Source of the DNA: Streptomyces sp. Isolate_45
GTDB lineage: Bacteria; Actinomycetota; Actinomycetes; Streptomycetales; Streptomycetaceae
Assembly (NCBI RefSeq): GCF_024721315.2
Contig: NZ_JANFAK020000009.1
Coordinates: forward strand, 40,410-104,409
DNA length: 64,000 nucleotides
Direction: 5' to 3'
Shown: positions 1 through 8,226 of the stretch, piece by piece
How the letters are laid out: every line of letters starts with the position of its first letter
How positions within the stretch are numbered: the first letter of the stretch is position 1
Notes under the pieces: generated by a model
Databases searched by the model: none
Told to the model about the DNA's origin: nothing
The model's input: the letters and a program-made list of their open reading frames with translations, nothing else
Position numbers and translations under genes: made by a program

Positions 1-119
1 TGGCCGGCTTCGGCGGCGGAATGGGGGTCGGCACGGCCCTGGTCCGCTGGGACGCCACGCCGCCCCGACACCCGGCCGTGCCCCACTCCGCGCAGCTCGT
101 CGGGAGCGTGGCCCGATGA
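1..119 (+). CDS. FabH-like 3-oxoacyl-ACP synthase III, C-terminal end only
   Basis: Only the last 38 codons are in the window; the frame is open from base 3 and ends with TGA at 117-119. The peptide carries GFGGGMGVGTALVRW, which resembles the C-terminal glycine-rich strand of KAS III enzymes (E. coli FabH has AFGGGFTWGSALVRF). KAS III enzymes condense an acyl-CoA starter with malonyl-ACP; the catalytic Cys and His would lie upstream of the window. In actinomycetes extra fabH copies often sit in biosynthetic clusters, and the following exporter, reductase and P450 genes fit that idea, which is inference. The thiolase C-terminus has a similar GGG motif and is the main alternative. Confidence 0.6.
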   Translation, partial: AGFGGGMGVGTALVRWDATPPRHPAVPHSAQLVGSVAR

Positions 120-355
120 ACCGACTCGCCACCGGCCCGGCCTCCGCGTTCCGCTCCGCCCCCCTGTCCGACGTGCTGTGCGCGGTACCCGGATGCGCCA
201 TCGCCCACTGGTCGATGGGACGCGACATCCTCGACGCCGGCCCCTGCCCCCACGGTTGGAGCCCCGCCGCTCAGTCGGACACCCCCACCCCCGCCCCCAT
301 CCCCACCCGCACCGGCGGCACGACCGCCCCCGCCCCCATCCACGGAGACCGGTAG
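116..355 (+). CDS. Small hypothetical protein, coupled to the upstream gene
   Basis: A 79-aa frame starts with an ATG overlapping the TGA of the preceding gene (ATGA at 116-119) and stops 2 bases before the exporter ATG. That spacing suggests translational coupling within one operon. The first 50 residues contain three cysteines (about 22, 27 and 44); the last third is Pro/Thr-rich low complexity. No family is recognised. The alternative is that this is a non-coding linker that happens to be open, since high-GC DNA produces such frames easily; the Pro-rich tail argues that way. Confidence 0.35.
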   Translation: MNRLATGPASAFRSAPLSDVLCAVPGCAIAHWSMGRDILDAGPCPHGWSPAAQSDTPTPAPIPTRTGGTTAPAPIHGDR

Positions 356-357
356 CC

Positions 358-1617
358 ATGACACGAACCTCCTCCACCCTCATCCCGGACAGGCGACGCC
401 CCGCCGCCGCACCCGGCCCCGGCACCTCACCGGTGCGGGCCTGGCTGGCCGTGATCGCCCTCTCCCTGGGCACGTTCTCCTTCGTCACCACCGAGACGCT
501 CCCCATCGGACTGCTGCCGTCGATCGGCGCGGGCGTGGACGTCTCCGTCGGTACCGCCGGCTTCCTCGTCACCGGCTTCGCCGCCGTCGCCGCGATCACC
601 GCGGCACCGCTGACCACCCTGTGCGGGCGCATGGACCGCAAATGGCTGCTGGCCGGGCTGCTCGTGATGTACGTCGCCGGCAACCTGCTGGCCACCGTCG
701 CCTCCTCGTACGCCGCCCTGCTGTCCGCCAGGGTGCTGGTGGCACTCGCGCACGGCGTCTTCTGGTCGATCGCCGCGGCCATCGCGGTCCGCCTGGTCCC
801 CGAGCGGCACGCCGTTCGGGCCACCGCGCTCGTCCTCGGCGGGATCTCGCTGGCCTCGGTGCTCGGCGTCCCGCTGGGCACCATGATCGGTCAGCGGTCC
901 GGCTGGCACACCGCGTTCGCCGCCGTCGCCGCGATCGGCTTCGTCGTCCTCGTCGCGGTGTTGCTCCTGCTGCCCAACCTGCCCGCGCAGGGCAGCGGAA
1001 GCCTCGCCGCCCTGCCGCGCGTCCTGCGCAACGGCCGGTTACGCGTCGCCGTCGCGGTCACCGCACTGGTGATGATCGGCCACTTCCTCGCCTTCACCTT
1101 CATCGCCCCCTACCTGGAGCAGATCACGGGAATCAGCGAAGGCATGGTCGGCGTACTGCTCCTGGTCTTCGGAGCCGCCGGGTTCGCGGGTAACTTCGTC
1201 GCGGGCGCCGTCGTCGGCCGCTCGGTGCACGGCACCCTGACGGGCGCTCTCGTCCTGATGACGGTCTCGCTCGCCCTTCTGTGGGCCTTCGGCGATTCCC
1301 GGCCCGCGGCGATCACCCTGCTCGTCCTGTGGGGCCTGGCCTTCGCGGCCCTGCCCGTCGGCCTGCAGACCTGGGTGCTGCAACTGGCGAAGGAAGAGTC
1401 CGACGCCGCCTCGTCGCTCTACGTGGCCGCCTTCAACGGCGCCATCGCCGTGGGATCCCTCGCGGGCGGACTGCTCGTGGACTCCGCCGCCGGACCGCGC
1501 GCCGTGACCGCCGTCGCCGCCGCGCTGACCGCCTGTGCCCTGCTGACCCTGCTGCTCTCCGCCCGCGGCACCCGCACCCGCGAGCCCGCTCCGTCCCCCA
1601 CCCTCACGAACGCCTGA
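358..1617 (+). CDS. MFS transporter, DHA1-type drug/metabolite exporter
   Basis: A 419-aa protein with 12 hydrophobic segments. A basic 27-residue N-terminus precedes helix 1, which carries the VTTETLPIGLLP motif typical of the DHA1 AraJ/Cml-like exporters. The loop between helices 2 and 3 has GRMDRKW (about residues 90-96), a motif-A variant. Such proteins export drugs, sugars or metabolites by proton antiport at the cytoplasmic membrane. I chose ATG 358 over earlier in-frame starts because the upstream 60 codons are Pro/Arg/His-rich and overlap the previous frame, and because helix 1 starts at a normal distance. It lies 51 bp before the aldo/keto reductase in an apparent operon. The substrate cannot be read from the sequence. 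Confidence 0.9.
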   Translation: MTRTSSTLIPDRRRPAAAPGPGTSPVRAWLAVIALSLGTFSFVTTETLPIGLLPSIGAGVDVSVGTAGFLVTGFAAVAAITAAPLTTLCGRMDRKWLLAGLLVMYVAGNLLATVASSYAALLSARVLVALAHGVFWSIAAAIAVRLVPERHAVRATALVLGGISLASVLGVPLGTMIGQRSGWHTAFAAVAAIGFVVLVAVLLLLPNLPAQGSGSLAALPRVLRNGRLRVAVAVTALVMIGHFLAFTFIAPYLEQITGISEGMVGVLLLVFGAAGFAGNFVAGAVVGRSVHGTLTGALVLMTVSLALLWAFGDSRPAAITLLVLWGLAFAALPVGLQTWVLQLAKEESDAASSLYVAAFNGAIAVGSLAGGLLVDSAAGPRAVTAVAAALTACALLTLLLSARGTRTREPAPSPTLTNA

Positions 1618-1668
1618 CCGTACGCCGCGCCGTACCAGCAGGCCCACACACCACGGGAGAAGCACCAC

Positions 1669-2664
1669 ATGGAACACCGCACCCTCGGTACCCCGGGACT
1701 CCGGGTCTCGGCGATCGGCCTCGGCTGCATGGGCATGTCCGCCTACTACGGGACCAGTGACGAAAGGGAGTCCATCGCCACCATCCGCCGTGCCCTGGAC
1801 ACCGGCGTGACGTTCTTCGACACCGCCGACGCCTACGCCGCCGGCCGCAACGAAGAACTCCTCGGCCGCGCCCTCAAGGGCCGTCGCGACGAAGCGGTGG
1901 TGGCCACCAAGTTCGGCATCCGCGGCGTCGGACCCGGCGGCACGGCCGGCGGCGCCGTGATCGACTCCAGCCCCGCCCACGCCCGGCAGGCGTGTGACGC
2001 GTCCCTGGCCCGGCTGGGCGTGGAGAGCATCGACCTCTACTACCTGCACCGTCGCGATCCCGACACCCCGATCGAGGAGACCGTCGGAGCCATGGCGGAG
2101 CTCGTCACCGCCGGAAAGGTCCGGCACCTGGGCCTGTCCGAGGTCAACTCCGACACCCTGCGCCGTGCCCACGCCACCCATCCCATCACGGCCCTGCAAA
2201 CCGAATACTCCCTGTGGGAACGGGACGTGGAGAGCGACATCGCCCCCACGGCCGCCGAACTCGGCATCGGCCTCGTGCCCTACTCGCCCGTCGGCCGGGG
2301 CTTCCTCACCGGGGCCCTCACCTCCCTCAGCCAACTGGATCCGGACGACTACCGCCGCAACGACCCCCGCTTCCAGGGAGAGAACCTCACCCGCAACCTG
2401 GCCCTCGTGGAGCGGGTCCGCGCCCTCGCGGGCGACATCGGCTGCACCCCGGTCCAGCTGGCCCTCGCCTGGCTGCTCTCCCGAGGCCCGCAGATCGTTC
2501 CGATCCCCGGCACCCGGCGCATCACCTACCTGGAGGAGAACGCCGGCGCCGCAGACCTGCACCTCACCGCGGCCCAACTGCACGACCTTGAGCAGGCGCT
2601 CCCGGCAACCGAGGTGTCGGGAGAACGCTACGCACCCGCGGCCCTGCGCCTCCTGAACACCTGA
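1669..2664 (+). CDS. Aldo/keto reductase
   Basis: 331 aa, the usual length for the NADPH-dependent (beta/alpha)8 aldo/keto reductases. The catalytic tetrad is visible: Asp51 and Tyr56 in FDTADAY, Lys81 in TKFGI and His127 in YYLHRRDP. The C-terminal cofactor region ([13 protein letters not shown]) is also typical. The N-terminus [19 protein letters not shown] places it with the AKR13-like/YajO-like group, which reduces aldehydes and ketones in the cytosol. The substrate is unknown. The ATG follows GGGAGAAGCACCAC. A strong hairpin about 50 bp after the stop probably terminates this transcription unit. Confidence 0.93.
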   Translation: MEHRTLGTPGLRVSAIGLGCMGMSAYYGTSDERESIATIRRALDTGVTFFDTADAYAAGRNEELLGRALKGRRDEAVVATKFGIRGVGPGGTAGGAVIDSSPAHARQACDASLARLGVESIDLYYLHRRDPDTPIEETVGAMAELVTAGKVRHLGLSEVNSDTLRRAHATHPITALQTEYSLWERDVESDIAPTAAELGIGLVPYSPVGRGFLTGALTSLSQLDPDDYRRNDPRFQGENLTRNLALVERVRALAGDIGCTPVQLALAWLLSRGPQIVPIPGTRRITYLEENAGAADLHLTAAQLHDLEQALPATEVSGERYAPAALRLLNT

Positions 2665-2709
2665 CCCTGCGCCCACAGTTCTTACGGTGCGCCGTGGCAC
2701 CGACGCCCG

Positions 2710-2775
2710 GCGCACCGTACGAACCCCCCTGGCCCGTCGGAATCCCGGCGCACCAGGGGGGTTCGTGCGTGCGCC
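2710..2775 (+). terminator. Hairpin after the aldo/keto reductase gene
   Basis: Two 14-bp perfect complementary arms at 2719-2732 (ACGAACCCCCCTGG) and 2753-2766, separated by 20 bases, with imperfect pairing continuing outward through a GCGCACC/GTGCGC pair. It lies 54 bp after the TGA. There is no T-tract, which is normal for Streptomyces terminators. The rest of 2776-3060 holds no gene I can support. Confidence 0.7.
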
Positions 2776-3060
2776 GACGCCTTGCGTCCGAGGCGGGAAG
2801 AGCGGTGCCACCGGAGTCCGGACGGCCGACCGTACGCATGACATGAGTGCGAGCACCGTCGTCACCTACGCCCTCGCGAACACCACGACCGGCTCGGTCG
2901 CCACCCGCTCGCTCCGGTCGGACCAGTCCTACGCACCCCTACGACAGCCACGTCGCCCGACGGCCTCCGCTCGTGGTCGTCCTCATGGTCCCCGCCGTCG
3001 TTCTGGCTGCCGGCGTTGAGGATCCGCCCGTCCTCGTCGCGCTGGATGCCCTCCGCGCCA

Positions 3061-3132
3061 AAACGGGGACTGGTCCCCATTTTCCGTGCTACTGTCCCGT
3101 CCATCAGCGAAACGGGGACTACTCCCCGTTTA
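3061..3132 (+). promoter_or_regulatory. Twin palindromic operators flanking a putative promoter
   Basis: Two related palindromes: 3061-3084 (AAAACGGGGAC-TG-GTCCCCATTTT, one mismatched pair) and 3111-3132 (AAACGGGGA-CTAC-TCCCCGTTT, perfect). Their left arms are 50 bp apart, close to five helical turns. The A/T-flanked GGGGA core suggests two sites for one dimeric repressor, for example a TetR-type protein; the TetR gene at 6821 is one candidate. A TACTGT at 3091-3096 between them could be the -10. The second palindrome ends 20 bp before the patatin ATG, so occupancy would block transcription. The palindromes are seen; the regulator assignment is inference. Confidence 0.7.
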
Positions 3133-3152
3133 GGGTGTGGGGGTGGGGGATC

Positions 3153-3992
3153 ATGACGAACACGGCTCTGGTGCTCGGTGGCGGGGGAGCGGTCGGGCTC
3201 GCCTGGACGGTCGGAATGCTGGCCGGGCTCGCCGAGGAGGGCCTCGACCTCTCCGGCGCCGACGTGACGATCGGGACCTCCGCCGGCTCCGTGATCGGTG
3301 CGCGACTCGCCTCCGGCGTCCGGGCCGAGGCGATGTACCGGGAGGAAATCGACGGAGCCCCGAAGCTCGACGTCACCGTCACGCTGAGCCAGACGGCCCG
3401 TTTCCTGTGGGCCGCACTCGGCTCGCGTGATCCGCAGCGGTCCGCCCGGCGCCTCGGGCGGGCCGCCCTGGCCTCCCGTACCGTCCCCGAGTCGGCCGTG
3501 CACGACGCGGTCGCCGTTCTCCTGGCCGGCGTACGCGACTGGCCCGGCGCCGACCTGCGGCTGACCGCCGTCGACGCCCGCAGCGGCGACTTGGCGACGT
3601 TCGACTCCGCCTCGGGCGTCGCTCTGCCCGACGCCGTGGCGGCGAGCTGCGCGGTACCGGTGGTCTGGCCGCCCGTATCGGTGGCCGGCGGCCGATGGAT
3701 GGACGGAGGCAGCCGTTCGACGGCCAACGTGCACCTCGCCCGCGGCGCCCGCCGCGTCGTCGCCATCACCCCGATCCCCGAAGCCGTCGGTCCCCATCCG
3801 AGCGCCACCTCCCAGGGAGCCGAACTCGCCGCGGACGGGGCGCTGGTGGCGGTCCTCACCCCCGACCGCGCGGCCCGCAGGGCCTTCGGCCGCAACATGC
3901 TCGACCAGACCCGTCGTACGGCCGCCGCCCGGGCCGGCCGCGCCCAGGCGGCCTCCTGCGCGGAAACCGTCCGCGCGGTGTGGACCCCGTGA
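3153..3992 (+). CDS. Patatin-like phospholipase family protein
   Basis: 279 aa with every hallmark of a patatin-fold serine acyl hydrolase: the oxyanion loop GGGGAVG (residues 9-15), the nucleophile elbow GTSAG with Ser43, and the catalytic Asp184 in WMDGG. Ser-Asp dyads of this type hydrolyse phospholipid or other acyl ester bonds, usually in the cytoplasm or at the membrane face. There is no signal peptide. ATG 3153 is chosen because a strong purine-rich RBS (GGGGGTGGGGGA) precedes it and because residues before the glycine-rich loop are few, as in the family. The gene has its own operator-bearing promoter region. Patatin genes under a TetR repressor are common in actinomycetes. Confidence 0.9.
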   Translation: MTNTALVLGGGGAVGLAWTVGMLAGLAEEGLDLSGADVTIGTSAGSVIGARLASGVRAEAMYREEIDGAPKLDVTVTLSQTARFLWAALGSRDPQRSARRLGRAALASRTVPESAVHDAVAVLLAGVRDWPGADLRLTAVDARSGDLATFDSASGVALPDAVAASCAVPVVWPPVSVAGGRWMDGGSRSTANVHLARGARRVVAITPIPEAVGPHPSATSQGAELAADGALVAVLTPDRAARRAFGRNMLDQTRRTAAARAGRAQAASCAETVRAVWTP

Positions 3993-4129
3993 CGCACCGG
4001 ACGCGTACGGAGCGGAACGGCCTCCGCTCCGGACCGGTCACCGCCCACCCACCCCATGAGCAACCACCACCCCATGAGCACCGACCCACGCGGCCCCTTC
4101 CGCCGCACCCTTCGAACCGGAGTGTGATC

Positions 4130-5335
4130 ATGAACAGCAACGCCGACGTCGTAGTGATCGGTGGCGGTTACGCGGGCGTCATGGCCGCCAACCGCCTCAC
4201 CCGGCGCGGCGATGTGAGGGTCACCCTCGTCAATCCCCGCCCCACGTTCGTCCACCGGATCCGGCTGCACCAGCTGGTCGGCGGGACGGACACCGCGGTC
4301 GTCGCGTACGAGGACCTGCTGGCCGAACGCGTACGGCTGGTCGTGGACACCGTCACCTGGATCGACGCCGCCGACCGAGGTCTCGTCCTCGCGGGCGGCG
4401 GCACACTGGCATACGACTACCTGGTCTACGCGGTCGGCAGTGGCAGCGCCGACCTGACGGTGCCCGGAGCCGCGGAGTTCGCCCACCCGCTCGCCACCCT
4501 CGAAGAGGCGGCCGTACTGCGGCCGGCCCTGGAGGCCGCGCCGGCGACGGCCGCCGTGACGGTGGTCGGCGCCGGCCCGAGCGGCATCGAGACCGCCGCC
4601 GAACTGGCCGAGGAGGGCCGCGCCGTCACGCTGGTCTGCGGCGGGCCCCTCGGACCGTACCTGCACCCCCGAGGGCGGCGCTCGGTCGCCCGCCGACTCT
4701 CGAAGCTCGGGGTGAGCGTGCTCGAAGGCCCCGGAACGAAGGTGACAGCCGTGACCCGGGCCGCCGTGTCGCTCGCCGACGGTCGCGAGATACCGAGCGG
4801 GGTGACCGTGTGGACCGCGGGCTTCGCCGTCCCGGACCTGGCCGTACGCAGCGGGCTGAGCACCGACCCCGAAGGCCGTCTGCTCACCGACGAGACGCTG
4901 ATCAGCGTGGACGACGGCCGTATCGTCGCGGCCGGTGACTCGGCGGCGCCGTCGGGCCTGCCGGTGCGGATGAGCTGCCAGGCCGCCATGCCGATGGGGG
5001 CCCGGGCGGCCGACACCGTCCTCAGCCTGATCGGGGGCGAACCGCCCGCCGTGTTCAACCAGCCCTTCGGCGCCCAGTGCATCAGCCTCGGTCGGGGCGC
5101 CGGCGTCTTCCAGTTCGCGGACCGGTTCGACACCGCGATCTGGTTCAAGGTCGGCGGCCGTCTCGGGGCGAAGCTCAAGGAGGTCGTCTGCACGGGGGTC
5201 GTCAAGCACCTCGCCGACGAGGCCGACAGGCCGGGAGGCTACAAGCTCCACCTCATGGAGCGCGGCGGCACCCGGCGGCGGCTCGTACAGGCCGAAGGCG
5301 CCGCAACCCGGGCCGGCTTCCCGACGCCCGCCTGA
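4130..5335 (+). CDS. FAD-dependent NAD(P)H oxidoreductase (type II NADH dehydrogenase/FSP1-like)
   Basis: 401 aa. Two dinucleotide-binding motifs are seen: FAD site GGGYAG at 11-16 near the N-terminus, and NAD(P)H site GAGPSG at 147-152. The C-terminal FAD motif AAGDSAAP sits near 267-274. This is the two-Rossmann layout of the pyridine nucleotide-disulfide oxidoreductase fold without a redox CxxxxC, as in NDH-2, AIF and FSP1 proteins that pass electrons from NAD(P)H to quinones. It could act as a reductase for the adjacent P450, but no ferredoxin gene is visible, so that is speculation. ATG 4130 follows GGAGTGTGATC. The stop codon lies inside a 16-bp tandem repeat. Confidence 0.88.
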   Translation: MNSNADVVVIGGGYAGVMAANRLTRRGDVRVTLVNPRPTFVHRIRLHQLVGGTDTAVVAYEDLLAERVRLVVDTVTWIDAADRGLVLAGGGTLAYDYLVYAVGSGSADLTVPGAAEFAHPLATLEEAAVLRPALEAAPATAAVTVVGAGPSGIETAAELAEEGRAVTLVCGGPLGPYLHPRGRRSVARRLSKLGVSVLEGPGTKVTAVTRAAVSLADGREIPSGVTVWTAGFAVPDLAVRSGLSTDPEGRLLTDETLISVDDGRIVAAGDSAAPSGLPVRMSCQAAMPMGARAADTVLSLIGGEPPAVFNQPFGAQCISLGRGAGVFQFADRFDTAIWFKVGGRLGAKLKEVVCTGVVKHLADEADRPGGYKLHLMERGGTRRRLVQAEGAATRAGFPTPA

Positions 5336-5383
5336 ATCGACGCCCGCCTGAATCGACGCCCGCCTGAATCGACGCCCGCCTGA
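5323..5383. repeat. 16-bp tandem repeat across a stop codon
   Basis: GACGCCCGCCTGAATC occurs three times exactly (5323-5338, 5339-5354, 5355-5370) with a fourth partial copy at 5371-5383. The first copy contains the TGA of the FAD oxidoreductase (5333-5335). Because 16 is not a multiple of three, each copy offers a TGA in a different frame, so readthrough in any frame soon ends. It probably arose by slippage. No hairpin is formed. Confidence 0.9.
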
Positions 5384-5523
5384 CCCGGCTCCCGATCCGG
5401 GCCGGGGACGGATCCCGGTCCACGGCGGGCTCCATGGTGGATCTTCACGGAGCCCGCCCCCGTCACCCATCAGGACACGAACCCATGCCCGCTTCGCGCC
5501 CCACCGACAACCAGAGGAACGCC

Positions 5524-6729
5524 ATGCCTGCTGCCCCGACACCCGGTGAACTCACCTGCACACGACTCGACTTCAACACCGACCCGCACCCCGTCCACGC
5601 CGCACTGCGCGAGAACGGCCCCGTGCACCGCGTCCACGCCCCCGGGAGCGGCGACGCCTGGCTCGTCCTCGGCCGCGACGAGGTGCGCGCCGCCCTCACG
5701 GACCCCCGGCTGAGCAACGACATACGGCACTCCGCGACATGGGGGAGCGACGGCGGCAACGCCATCGGGCTGAACATGCTGCAGACCGACGCCCCCCATC
5801 ACACCCGCCTGCGCGCCCTGGTCGCACGCGAGTTCACCGCCGGGCGGATCGAGGCGATGCGACCACGCGTGCAGCAGATCGCCGACGGCCTCCTCGACGC
5901 CCTCCCGCCGGCCGGGACCGTCGACCTGGTCGCCCACTACGCACTGCCGCTGCCGCTCACCGTCATCTGCGAGCTGCTCGGAGTCCCCGTCGAGGACCAG
6001 CACCTCTTCCACACCTGGTCGACCGAGCTCGTCGCACCCTCCTCACCCGCCGCGGCGGGCGCCGCCGCCGGGGAGATGAGCGCGTACTTCGCCGCGCTCA
6101 TCGCCACCAAGGCCGGTGATCCCGGGCCGGACCTGATGAGCGCCCTCGTCGGGGCCTCCACCGAACCGGACGGGCTGAGCGCCGAGGAACTGCTCGGGAT
6201 GGCCTTCCTGCTGCTGGTCGCCGGGCACGAGACCACGGTCAACCTCATCTCGGGCGGTGTCCTGAACCTGCTGAGCCACCCCGACCAGCTCGCCGCGCTG
6301 CGGGCGGACCCCGGCCTCCTCGACGGCGCCGTCGAGGAGATGCTCCGCCACAACGGGCCGGTCACCGCAGCCGCCTTCCGGTACGCCGCGGAACCCCTGG
6401 AGATCGCGGGCGTCCCGATCCCGGCCGGCGACAGCGTGATGCTCTCCCTGGCCGCGGCCTCCCGGGATGCCGAGCACTTCACCGACCCCGACCGCTTCGA
6501 CATCCGTCGCGCCACCCGGGGACACGTCGCGTTCGGCCACGGCATCCACCACTGCCTGGGGGCGCCGCTCGCCCGCCTCGAAGGCCGGATCGCCGTGGCG
6601 ACCCTGCTGCGGCGGCTCCCGGACCTCGCTCCGGCCACCGAACCCGACTCCCTCGTGCACCGCCGGAGCGCCATGCTCAGCGGCGTCGCCACCCTGCCGG
6701 TGCGCTGGTCGCGGAGGCTCCCCGCGTGA
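5524..6729 (+). CDS. Cytochrome P450, bacterial class I (CYP107-like)
   Basis: 401 aa, a normal length for soluble actinobacterial P450s. Key motifs: I-helix AGHETT at 233-238, K-helix ExxR Glu272/Arg275 in EEMLR, and the heme loop FGHGIHHCLG at 337-346 with Cys344 as thiolate ligand. These enzymes hydroxylate or epoxidise small molecules, with electrons supplied by ferredoxin and ferredoxin reductase. Earlier in-frame ATGs (5434, 5485) exist, but ATG 5524 has GAGGA at the right distance and gives the family N-terminus. It follows the FAD oxidoreductase by about 190 bp and precedes a TetR regulator. The substrate cannot be inferred. Confidence 0.95.
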   Translation: MPAAPTPGELTCTRLDFNTDPHPVHAALRENGPVHRVHAPGSGDAWLVLGRDEVRAALTDPRLSNDIRHSATWGSDGGNAIGLNMLQTDAPHHTRLRALVAREFTAGRIEAMRPRVQQIADGLLDALPPAGTVDLVAHYALPLPLTVICELLGVPVEDQHLFHTWSTELVAPSSPAAAGAAAGEMSAYFAALIATKAGDPGPDLMSALVGASTEPDGLSAEELLGMAFLLLVAGHETTVNLISGGVLNLLSHPDQLAALRADPGLLDGAVEEMLRHNGPVTAAAFRYAAEPLEIAGVPIPAGDSVMLSLAAASRDAEHFTDPDRFDIRRATRGHVAFGHGIHHCLGAPLARLEGRIAVATLLRRLPDLAPATEPDSLVHRRSAMLSGVATLPVRWSRRLPA

Positions 6730-6820
6730 CGCCGCCCCCGATGGCGATAGCATCCGTACCGGACCACGATCGCCGGCGGCAGGGCGCCCGAGTGGGCACC
6801 GACGACGCGAGGAGTGGACA

Positions 6821-7492
6821 GTGACCCCGGGCACCGAACGGCCGGCGCCGATACGGCGTGACGCGCTGCGCAACCGCGAGCTGCTGCTGGCCGCCGCACG
6901 CAAGGCCTTCGCCGCCCAGGGCCTGGACGCCCGCCTCGACGAGATCGCCCGCCAGGCCGGCGTCGGAAACGCAACCCTGTACCGGCACTTCCCCACCCGC
7001 GCCGCCCTGATCGACGCGGTGTTCCGGGACGCCCTCCAAGGCACCGTCGACGCCGGGGAAGAGGCCCGTGGCGCGGCCGACCCCTGGGCGGGGCTGGGCG
7101 CCTACCTGGAGGCGGTCTTCACCGTTCTGGCGACGGACCGGGGCGTGAACGACCTGATGACGACCCCGATCGAAGGGGTGACCTCCCTCGACGCCGTCCA
7201 CGTCCACAACCACGAGACGATCGCCCTGCTCGTGGACCGCGCCCAGCGTGACGGCGCGATGCGCCCCGACGTCACCGTCGAGGACATGCTCCTGAGCCTG
7301 GCCACGCTCGGCCGCTCGGTGCCCTCCCTGGCGGCCGCGGGGCCACCGCACGCCTGGCGCCGGCAACTGGCCCTTTTCCTGGACGGCTTGCGCGCCGCGC
7401 CGCGCCCCCCGTCGGACCTGCCCGCGCCGGCCCTCACCGCGGAACAACTGGCGGCGGTCCTCCTCGACCTGGGCCCCCACCGACCGATCTGA
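6821..7492 (+). CDS. TetR/AcrR family transcriptional regulator
   Basis: 223 aa from a GTG start preceded by GAGGAG at 6809-6814. The N-terminal helix-turn-helix covers about residues 18-62 and is read clearly in DEIARQAGVGNATLYRHF followed by a ligand-binding region of about 150 residues. TetR repressors bind short palindromes as dimers and release on ligand binding. It is the last gene of the P450 run, 91 bp after the P450 stop, so it may regulate that run or the exporter. The GGGGA palindromes at 3061-3132 are candidate targets (inference). The upstream region has no palindrome I could identify. Confidence 0.92.
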   Translation: MTPGTERPAPIRRDALRNRELLLAAARKAFAAQGLDARLDEIARQAGVGNATLYRHFPTRAALIDAVFRDALQGTVDAGEEARGAADPWAGLGAYLEAVFTVLATDRGVNDLMTTPIEGVTSLDAVHVHNHETIALLVDRAQRDGAMRPDVTVEDMLLSLATLGRSVPSLAAAGPPHAWRRQLALFLDGLRAAPRPPSDLPAPALTAEQLAAVLLDLGPHRPI

Positions 7493-7659
7493 CCCGACCG
7501 GGCCCGCTCCGGTCCGTCGCGATCGCGGCTGCTTTCGGTGGCGGCAAGGACCCCGGTGCGTGACCGCAAGTGGCAGCAGGGCTCCTGCCGATACAACAAG
7601 TCCATGGCGCGTGACCGGCGTCACACGCAACGAGTTGCCTTGAGCGGACATTACCCAGT

Positions 7660-8226
7660 GTGGACCAGCAACTGTTCGCGGAAATCTATGACGCGCACGC
7701 CCGTGCGGTGTACGCGCATGCCGTCCGCATGTCCTTCGACCGCGCTGCGGCAGAAGACATCGTCTCCCTCACCTTCCTCGAAGCCTGGAGGCTCCGTGCA
7801 ACTCTCGACAACGTGACGAGCCATCGTGCGTGGCTGCTGGGGGTCGCCACGAATGTCATGCGCAACACGCGCAGAGCCGCGCGTCGACACAGTGCGGCGA
7901 TGAGCCGCCTACCCCTCACGGATCCGATCGCGGATCCGGCGGATGAGGTGGTGTCCCGCATCACGGACAGGGCCAGGGCCGTGGCCACGCTGGCAGCCCT
8001 GGACCGGTTGCGACGCTCCGACCGCGAAGTCATCGCCCTGTCCGTCTGGTCGGGCCTGAGCCATGCCGAAATAGCCGGTGCGTGCGGCATCGCGGAGGCA
8101 TCCGTGCGCTCCCGGCTGTCGCGGGCGCGTAGCCGCCTTCGCGAACTCACCGCGGCCGCCCTGGCCGCGGATCCAACTTCCGGGCAAGTGTCCGTGTCCC
8201 GGATCGCACGGGAGGGACACCTGTGA
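7660..8226 (+). CDS. RNA polymerase sigma factor, ECF/sigma-70 family
   Basis: 188 aa beginning at GTG 7660. Region 2 occupies about residues 5-75 (FAEIYDAHARAVYAHA, then AAEDIVSLTFLEAWR), and region 4 about 115-165 with HTH LSHAEIAGACGIAEASVRSR. There is no SnoaL or other C-terminal extension. ECF factors direct RNA polymerase to stress-specific promoters and are normally held by an anti-sigma factor. Here the stop overlaps the start of the next gene by 4 bp (GTGA at 8223-8226), so the two are translationally coupled. A small GTGAC-CGGC-GTCAC palindrome at 7611-7624 lies upstream. Confidence 0.9.
   Translation: MDQQLFAEIYDAHARAVYAHAVRMSFDRAAAEDIVSLTFLEAWRLRATLDNVTSHRAWLLGVATNVMRNTRRAARRHSAAMSRLPLTDPIADPADEVVSRITDRARAVATLAALDRLRRSDREVIALSVWSGLSHAEIAGACGIAEASVRSRLSRARSRLRELTAAALAADPTSGQVSVSRIAREGHL

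Noticed and set aside
178..357. Earlier start for the first exporter.
   Set aside because: The added 60 residues are Pro/His/Arg-rich and overlap the preceding frame; ATG 358 fits helix 1.
1039..2865. Long open frame of 608 codons on the minus strand over the exporter and reductase genes.
   Set aside because: Antisense to two clear genes; Gly/Val/Arg/Gln-rich composition with no motif. A by-product of high-GC codon bias.
3119..5542. 807-codon minus-strand frame over the patatin and FAD oxidoreductase genes.
   Set aside because: Same reason; the plus strand has complete catalytic motifs.
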